Assembly: GCA_947587025.1 (NCBI GenBank)
Contig: CANPXW010000004.1
Coordinates: forward strand, 1 to 53,243
Direction: 5' to 3'
Origin: an uncultured Oscillospiraceae bacterium
GTDB lineage: Bacteria; Bacillota; Clostridia; Oscillospirales; Oscillospiraceae
Length of the DNA: 53,243 nt
Made by a program: the position numbers and the translations under genes. This document shows, one piece after another, positions 48,096-53,243 of this stretch (within the stretch, counting starts at the first letter, position 1; each line of letters opens with the position of its first letter). The notes under the pieces are model-generated. The model was given only the letters and a program-made list of their open reading frames with translations, was not told the DNA's origin and searched no databases.

Positions 48096-49097
48096 TCACT
48101 CCAGCGGGAAGGTGACCTCCCAAGGCCCCTGGACCGGGTCGCTCCGGGTCACGAACCAGCCGCAGAGGGTGAGCGTTTCCGCCTCCGCCGGCGTGACGTC
48201 GAAAATGAAGTCCTCGCAGATCGTCCTGTGGTCCAAGGCGTATTGGGGGCTCCGGGCCCAGTCGAAGACGTCGCCCTCGTCCATCCCGTCGGCCGGCGCG
48301 TCGTCGAGATACACGATGCCGCTGGTATAGGGACCGGTGCGTATCTGCACATGGAGCATGCCGTCGATCCAGCCCAGGCCGGTCACCTCCGCGCCGGGGC
48401 ATATCTCCGTGACGGTCTCGCCGAGAGGCAGGCAGTCTATGCGGTCTGCGGACGGTTCCGCGTCCGTGTTGAAGAAGGACGCCTCCATAGACACGGTGTC
48501 GGCCGCCTCGCCCACCGACGACAGGTCCACGCCCCGGACGGGGCCGTCCCGCAGGGTCGAATGGCCGGAAAACTCCCCGAGACGGAACGTCACCTTGCCC
48601 GGCCGGATGACGGTGCCGTCCAGGGGGGCCAGCTGGGTGAGAAAGACGGCGGTGCGGGCGTCCTCGTCGTAGTCCTCCAGCGCGCAGGTGCCGCCCACGA
48701 CGGAGGCGTCGAAGCCCTTTTTGACGTCGTAGCTGTCGCACAGGTCGATGGAGCCGTCGAAAAGGTCCCCCTCCAGGTCCGTCAGGGCGATGCGGATATA
48801 GGCGGCGTTTTCTTCGATGACGGCGCCGTCCACCGTCATGCGCACGCCGTTTGCCTCGCAGGTCTCGTTGACGGGCTTGAGGGCCTGGGCTATGGCGGGG
48901 GACAGGGCGTACAGGATGGCATAGCCCGCGTCGGTATAGGCCGCCGCCGTGGCGGCCAGGGCCAGGCACAGGACCAGCGCCGCCGCCAGCGTCCCCAGCC
49001 AGCGGACCGGCCGCCCTATGCGGACAGGCGCGGCCGCGTCGGAGATGTAGTCGTCCCGCACGTCTCCCAGGGCGTCCAGAATGTGTTCCGCGTTCAC
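48096..49097 (-). CDS. Membrane anti-sigma-type protein (DUF4179-like)
   Basis: A 333-residue protein. A cytosolic N terminus of about 30 residues precedes one membrane helix (about 33-53, ending in TAAAY). The outer domain begins ALSPAIAQALKPVNETCEANGVRMTVDGAVIEENAAYIRI, the pattern of DUF4179/RsiV-like anti-sigma proteins of Firmicutes. It begins with GTG at 49097, which overlaps the sigma factor stop (GTGA) and has GGAGGAGGG in front. It probably holds the ECF factor at the membrane until a surface signal arrives. Confidence 0.85.
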   Translation of the reverse strand: MNAEHILDALGDVRDDYISDAAAPVRIGRPVRWLGTLAAALVLCLALAATAAAYTDAGYAILYALSPAIAQALKPVNETCEANGVRMTVDGAVIEENAAYIRIALTDLEGDLFDGSIDLCDSYDVKKGFDASVVGGTCALEDYDEDARTAVFLTQLAPLDGTVIRPGKVTFRLGEFSGHSTLRDGPVRGVDLSSVGEAADTVSMEASFFNTDAEPSADRIDCLPLGETVTEICPGAEVTGLGWIDGMLHVQIRTGPYTSGIVYLDDAPADGMDEGDVFDWARSPQYALDHRTICEDFIFDVTPAEAETLTLCGWFVTRSDPVQGPWEVTFPLE

Positions 49098-49651
49098 AGA
49101 AATCCCTCCTCCTTCAGGTGGGCCGCCAGCTTTTTCCGGGTCCGGGCCAGCATGGACTTTACCTTGCTCTGGGAAAAGCCGAAGCGCCCGCAGATGGCAC
49201 CGATGCCGTCCAGATACCAGTACCGGCGCAGGAACACCCGCCGCTCCGTGTCCGGCAGCGCGGCCAGGAACCGGTCCAGGCATTCGGTGAGCGCCCTGCC
49301 CTCCAAAGCCCGGGCCGGGTCGGTCCCGCCGGGCAGGACATGGGCCAGCTCCTCCAGGGCCGCCTCGGTCTGGCCGCCGCCCCGCTTTTGAGCGCTTGCT
49401 GCCCGCCAGCGCTTGAGCGCCGCCCGGCGGGTGAGCTTGGCCAGATACGTGCCCAGATTCTCCGGCTGATGGGGCGGGATGGAGCCCCAGGCGGCCAGAA
49501 ATGCGTCGCTGACGGCCTCGTCCGCGTCCCGGCCGTCGGGCAGGATGTTGGCAGCTGTGACCCGGCAGTACCGGCCGTATTTGGCCTCGGTCTCGGCCAG
49601 CGCCTGCTCCGAGCGGGCAAAATACAGCGCCACGATCGCGCCGTCGTCCAT
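49094..49651 (-). CDS. ECF-type RNA polymerase sigma factor
   Basis: A 185-residue sigma-70 family protein. Region 2 carries DADEAVSDAFLAAWGSIP and the following helix; region 4 has LPDTERRVFLRRYWYLDGIGAICGRFGFSQSKVKSMLARTRKKL, a clear helix-turn-helix. The ATG at 49651 has AAAGGTGGT at 8 bases. It is coupled to its presumed anti-sigma partner. No confident vegetative promoter is seen upstream, consistent with self-activation from an ECF promoter I cannot define. Confidence 0.93.
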   Translation of the reverse strand: MDDGAIVALYFARSEQALAETEAKYGRYCRVTAANILPDGRDADEAVSDAFLAAWGSIPPHQPENLGTYLAKLTRRAALKRWRAASAQKRGGGQTEAALEELAHVLPGGTDPARALEGRALTECLDRFLAALPDTERRVFLRRYWYLDGIGAICGRFGFSQSKVKSMLARTRKKLAAHLKEEGFL

Positions 49652-49720
49652 ATGGCGTCACCACCTTTGTGTGATATACCCCTATACTGCCGAAAAAACG
49701 GCTCCGGTCGCAAAAGCCGC

Positions 49721-49749
49721 TTGCGCGGCGGAGCCGCACGCGCTATTAT
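49721..49749 (+). promoter_or_regulatory. Promoter of the MATE gene (TTGCGC-17-TATTAT)
   Basis: TTGCGC at 49721-49726 and TATTAT at 49744-49749 with a 17-base spacer, 34 bases before the ATG and divergent from the sigma factor gene. Confidence 0.7.
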
Positions 49750-49783
49750 TAAGTATACCATATTGAATTCGCGAGGCGCTGCT

Positions 49784-51136
49784 ATGATACGGGAAAAGCG
49801 GTTTTACCGCTCCTTTTTCGCGCTGGCCCTGAGCCTGGCGCTGCAAAATCTGCTGGTGTACGGCGTGAACATGATGGACACGCTGATGCTGGGCCGCTAC
49901 AGCCAGGACGCCATGAGCGGCGTGAGCCTGTGCAACCAGGTGCAGTTTTTGCTGCAGATGCTGGTGGTGGGCGCGGGGGAGGGGGCCGTGGTGCTGGGCT
50001 CCCAGTACTGGGGCCAGGGCCGGCTGGAGCCCATCGGCCACATCATCGGCGCGGCGCTGCGGTTCGGCACGGGCATGGGGTTGGTGCTGCTCGCGCTGGT
50101 GCTTGCCTTTCCCGGCGGGATACTGCGGCTGCTGTCCAACGACGCCGCCGTCATCGCCCAGGGCGTGGCCTATTTCCGCATCATCTGCTTTTCCTACCTC
50201 ATCTTCACCGTCACCAACATCCTGGTGGCGTCCCTGCGGTCCGTGGGCATCGTGCGCATCGGGTACGTGATCAGCTTCTCCACCCTGTGCATCAACGTGT
50301 GCCTGAACTGGCTGCTGATATACGGCCATATGGGCTGCCCGGAGCTGGGAGTGCGTGGCGCGGCCGTGGCCACGCTGGTGTCCCGGACGGTGGAGCTGGC
50401 CATTGTGGTCTATTATCTCAAGTACCGGGAGAAGAAGCTGCGCCTGACGGTGAAAAAGCTGGTGTTCATCGACCGCAGCTATCTGAAGGACTATTTCCAC
50501 GTCAGCTTTCCCGTTCTGCTCAACCAGGCCCAGTGGGGCCTGGCCCAGATGGTGCAGACGGGCATATTGGGCCACCTGGGCGGCGACGCCACCGCCGCCA
50601 ACGCCCTGGCGGTGCAGCTTTACCAGGTGCTGAGCGTGGTGTGCTACGGCGCGGCCTCCGCCGCCGGCATCGTGGTGGGCAAGACCATCGGCGCGGGGGA
50701 CCGGGCCGGTCTGCGGCCGCTGGTGACCACTCTGCAGGTGCTGTTCGTGTCCATCGGCCTGGTGTCGGGGGCGGCCATATTGCTGGCCCGGGGGCCCATG
50801 CTGGCGCTGATGGGCGGCAGCCTCACCGCCAACGCCCGCACCCTGAGCGGCCAGTTCATCGCCATCATCGCCGTGACCACCGTGGGCACCAGCTACCAGA
50901 TGGCCTGCGACAACGGCATCATCCGGGGCGGGGGAGACACGGCCTTCAGCGCCAAGATGAACCTTATCAGCATGTGGCTCATCATCGTGCCCCTGTCTGC
51001 GGCGGCGGCCTTTTGGTGGAAGCTGAGCCCGGCGGTGGTGTTCTTCCTGCTCAAGTGGGACCAGCTTTATAAGATCGTCCCCGTGGCCATCCGGCTGCAC
51101 AGCTTCAAGTGGGTCCGCTCTGTGACCCGGCCGTGA
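49784..51136 (+). CDS. MATE-family efflux transporter
   Basis: A 450-residue membrane protein with twelve predicted helices in two similar halves. Half 1 contains NMMDTLMLGRYSQDAMSGVSL and GSQYWGQGRLEPIGHI. Half 2 contains LNQAQWGLAQMVQTGILGHLGGDATAANALAV and GKTIGAGDRAGLRPL. These are the repeated MATE motifs. It should export cationic compounds using a Na+ or H+ gradient; the substrate is unknown. I start at the ATG at 49784, just downstream of the promoter; the long upstream frame is the antisense of the sigma gene. Confidence 0.94.
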   Translation: MIREKRFYRSFFALALSLALQNLLVYGVNMMDTLMLGRYSQDAMSGVSLCNQVQFLLQMLVVGAGEGAVVLGSQYWGQGRLEPIGHIIGAALRFGTGMGLVLLALVLAFPGGILRLLSNDAAVIAQGVAYFRIICFSYLIFTVTNILVASLRSVGIVRIGYVISFSTLCINVCLNWLLIYGHMGCPELGVRGAAVATLVSRTVELAIVVYYLKYREKKLRLTVKKLVFIDRSYLKDYFHVSFPVLLNQAQWGLAQMVQTGILGHLGGDATAANALAVQLYQVLSVVCYGAASAAGIVVGKTIGAGDRAGLRPLVTTLQVLFVSIGLVSGAAILLARGPMLALMGGSLTANARTLSGQFIAIIAVTTVGTSYQMACDNGIIRGGGDTAFSAKMNLISMWLIIVPLSAAAAFWWKLSPAVVFFLLKWDQLYKIVPVAIRLHSFKWVRSVTRP

Positions 51137-51179
51137 AAAATGCCGCCGGCGGACCGCTTGCCGGCCATATGATTGGGAT

Positions 51180-51300
51180 ATATTGGATTTTTTACGTAAA
51201 ATAATTGAAAATTTCCGTAAAAATTTCCGTAAAATTTTCAATACATTTCCGAGAATTTTTGAAATCTGCCAATCTTGAGCGGCCAATAATGTTGAAATTG
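51180..51300 (+). promoter_or_regulatory. AT-rich repeat region, possible operator
   Basis: A strongly AT-rich stretch in GC-rich surroundings. ATTGAAAATTT at about 51204 is mirrored by AAATTTTCAAT ending near 51242. Between them ATTTCCGTAAA occurs twice, and related TTTACGTAAAA and CATTTCCGAGA lie on either side. It could bind a regulator of the downstream transporter. The rest of 51137-51420 holds no gene. Confidence 0.5.
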
Positions 51301-51330
51301 CTGAAAATGGTTTTTTGAAAAGCAAAGCGA

Positions 51331-51359
51331 TTGACGAAAACATCGGGACTTGGTATAAT
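51331..51359 (+). promoter_or_regulatory. Promoter of the iron-type ABC permease (TTGACG-17-TATAAT)
   Basis: TTGACG at 51331-51336 and TATAAT at 51354-51359 with a 17-base spacer, 61 bases before the start codon. Confidence 0.88.
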
Positions 51360-51420
51360 TTTTGTGCGTAATGAACAACGAAAACGTGTCCGAACCATAG
51401 CGCGAAAGGAGAGTCCAGAT

Positions 51421-53243
51421 GTGAAAAGCAAGCGAGAGCACCGGCCGTTCAATCCCACCCGGCTGAAAAACCAGGTCCTGAACGTGGTGAAAAACCCGTT
51501 CAACATGATCGTGGCCATCAGTCTGGTGATATTGTTCTGCCTGATCGTCATCCCCCTGCTGCAGATGATCGCCACCACCTTCACGGTGGCCAAGGGCGAG
51601 CTGCGGCGTATACGCGGGGCGGAGGTCGGCGACTTCACCCTGTACTATTGGAAGTACATCCTCACCAGCGGCATGGCATCCGCCACCCTGTGGGGGCCGC
51701 TGAAAAACTCCCTGGTGGTGGGCTTCTTCACCGTGCTGGTGAGCGTGCCTCTGGGCTCGGTGCTGGGCTGGCTGATCGTCCGGTCCGACATCCCCGGCAA
51801 GAAGCTGCTGGGCATGCTGGTGGTCATCCCCTACATGGTGCCGTCCTGGTGCAAGGCCCTGTCCTGGCTGGCGGTGTTTCGCAACAAGACCTCCGGCTCC
51901 CTGGGCTTTCTGGCCGGTCTGGGCATACCGATACCGGACTGGCTGGCCTACGGTCCCATCGCCATCGTGCTGTGCATGAGCCTGCACTACTACGCGTTTT
52001 CCTACATAAACGTGTCCTCGGCCCTGCGGAGCATCAACTCCGAGCTGGAGGAGATGGGCGAGATATGCGGCGCCAATAAGATACAGATCCTCAAATCCAT
52101 CACCCTGCCCCTGGTGCTGCCCAGCGTGCTTTCCTCCATCGTCATGACGCTGTCGAAATCCATCGGCACCTACGGCGTGGCGGCCAACCTGGGCAACCGT
52201 ATCGGTTACTTTACCCTGGCGACAAAGATGAAGACCTTCATCAACGGCTCGCCCCAGGCGGTGGGCTACGCCATGAGCCTGGTGCTGATCGCCCTGGCGG
52301 CGCTGATCATCTTCGCCAACCAGAAGATCATCGGCGTGCGCAAGAGCTACGCCACCATCGGCGGCAAGGGCGGCCGGTCCACGGAGATGAAGCTGGGCAA
52401 GGCCAAGGTCCCCCTGATGATCTTCCTGGTGATATTCCTGTTCTTCGCCATGGTGGCCCCCATGTTCGTGCTGGTCATGGAGACCTTCCAGATCACCACC
52501 GGCAACGGCTACGGGCTGGATAACCTGACGCTCTACAACTGGATCGGTACCGTGGACCAGGCCCAGCGGTACATCAACTATCCGGGCATCTTCCGCAACC
52601 CCGAGTTCACCCGGGCCATCTGGAACACCATCCGGCTGACCTTCATCGGCTCCGTGCTCACCGCCCTGTGCGGCCAGTTCCTCGGCTACATCTCCACCCG
52701 CGGCCGCGGCAAGTGGTACGGCTCCGCCACCGAGCAGCTGGTGTTCATCCCCTATCTGATGAGCGGCGTGGCCTTCTCGGCCATGTACGTGGCCATGTTC
52801 AACCGGCCCCGGCTGGGCGGGCTGATCCCGTCGCTGTACGGCACCTTCGGGCTGATCGTGCTCACCAGCGTGGTCAAGCACTTCCCCTTCGCCAGCCGGT
52901 CCGGCACCGCCAACATGATGCAGATCTCCACGGAGCTGGAGGAGGCGGCGGACATCAACGGCGCCAACTTCTGGCAGCGGATGGCAAAGATCGTCCTGCC
53001 GCTGGCGAAAAACGGCTTCATCTCCGGCTTCATGCTGACCTTCATCAGCATCGCCAAGGAGCTGGATCTGATCATCATCATGATGGACAAACGGACCCAG
53101 ACCATGAGCTACCTGGCGTTCACCTACTCCCAGGAGGGGTACAACCAGATGGCCGACGCCATTTCGGTGTGCGTGCTGCTGTTCATCCTGGTCTGCTATA
53201 TCATCGCCAACAAGTTCGGCGCGGATATAGGCAAGGCGTGGTA
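51421..53243 (+). CDS. Double-permease ABC transporter protein, Fe3+-type (3' end cut off)
   Basis: At least 607 residues, still open at the window edge. Two permease units lie in tandem, as in FbpB/AfuB-type ferric iron importers. Unit 1 is about residues 25-305 with EAA loop EEMGEICGANKIQILKSITLP. Unit 2 begins near 335 with EAA loop EEAADINGANFWQRMAKIVLP. The start is a GTG at 51421 with AAAGGAG at 9 bases; the ATG at 51419 is in a frame that stops at once. The ATPase and binding protein should lie beyond the window. Phosphonate or other anion substrates cannot be excluded. Confidence 0.9.
   Translation, partial: MKSKREHRPFNPTRLKNQVLNVVKNPFNMIVAISLVILFCLIVIPLLQMIATTFTVAKGELRRIRGAEVGDFTLYYWKYILTSGMASATLWGPLKNSLVVGFFTVLVSVPLGSVLGWLIVRSDIPGKKLLGMLVVIPYMVPSWCKALSWLAVFRNKTSGSLGFLAGLGIPIPDWLAYGPIAIVLCMSLHYYAFSYINVSSALRSINSELEEMGEICGANKIQILKSITLPLVLPSVLSSIVMTLSKSIGTYGVAANLGNRIGYFTLATKMKTFINGSPQAVGYAMSLVLIALAALIIFANQKIIGVRKSYATIGGKGGRSTEMKLGKAKVPLMIFLVIFLFFAMVAPMFVLVMETFQITTGNGYGLDNLTLYNWIGTVDQAQRYINYPGIFRNPEFTRAIWNTIRLTFIGSVLTALCGQFLGYISTRGRGKWYGSATEQLVFIPYLMSGVAFSAMYVAMFNRPRLGGLIPSLYGTFGLIVLTSVVKHFPFASRSGTANMMQISTELEEAADINGANFWQRMAKIVLPLAKNGFISGFMLTFISIAKELDLIIIMMDKRTQTMSYLAFTYSQEGYNQMADAISVCVLLFILVCYIIANKFGADIGKAW

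Overview
The window is GC-rich, tightly packed DNA from a Gram-positive anaerobe, most likely a Clostridia of the Oscillospiraceae type. This is inferred from AGGAGG-type ribosome sites before nearly every gene, vegetative promoters of the TTGNNN-N17-TATAAT form, Firmicutes-style genes (thiN, the BMP/NupNOPQ nucleoside transporter, xpt, KtrB, MgtE, a sortase-type surface protein) and a fused PotC-PotD. No taxonomic marker is present, so the family is a guess. Both ends cut genes: ktrB on the left, and an iron-type ABC permease on the right.

Layout. 1-1.3 kb: ktrB (minus), divergent from gltB-gltD (1.6-7.5 kb), the GOGAT enzyme pair. 7.6-14.1 kb: the most unusual locus, a two-gene minus-strand operon. 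It encodes a soluble 1103-residue protein that joins a Clp-type AAA+ module, a receiver-like segment and an FtsH-like AAA+/M41 zinc protease. Next to it is a 1003-residue membrane-anchored protein with Rossmann/TrkA-N-like and RyR-like features. 14.2-18.6 kb: polyamine operon potA-potB-potCD behind a long hairpin-rich leader ending in a terminator. 18.6-23.5 kb: a CAP-domain surface protein with a very long Thr-Pro-Glu-Pro stalk, mgtE with a leader holding 2.5 copies of a 106-base repeat plus a small leader ORF, and a secreted protein of unknown role. 23.5-29.9 kb: a purine operon xpt-nupN-nupO-nupP-nupQ-HAD phosphatase. 30-32.5 kb: trmB, acyltransferase 3 and HAD phosphatase, translationally coupled. 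32.7-37.4 kb: a four-gene Gld-like ABC system. 37.4-41.6 kb: Kv-type K+ channel with RCK-C domains, a degenerate E2-like acyltransferase, an XRE-TPR regulator, an ArsC/Spx-like protein and DUF2442. 41.8 kb: tRNA-Leu(UAG). 42-45.4 kb: cytidylate-kinase-like gene and thiE-HAD-thiD-thiN. 45.4-48 kb: metallophosphoesterase plus a cytosolic ParB-like/BMP fusion. 48-49.7 kb: ECF sigma factor and anti-sigma protein. 49.8-51.1 kb: MATE exporter. 51.4 kb to the end: double-permease ABC protein.

How the genes fit together. GltBD assimilates ammonia into glutamate. Xpt with NupNOPQ salvages purines. ThiE, ThiD and ThiN make thiamine phosphates, and the HAD enzyme overlapping thiE is a natural candidate for the phosphatase step that ThiN needs. 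KtrB and the Kv channel both concern potassium, and a TrkA-N-like fold may occur in the membrane partner of the Clp-FtsH protease. Intrinsic terminators separate most units and several are bidirectional. In three places (potA, mgtE and the K+ channel) a terminator-like hairpin sits in the leader of the gene it precedes, which suggests attenuation.
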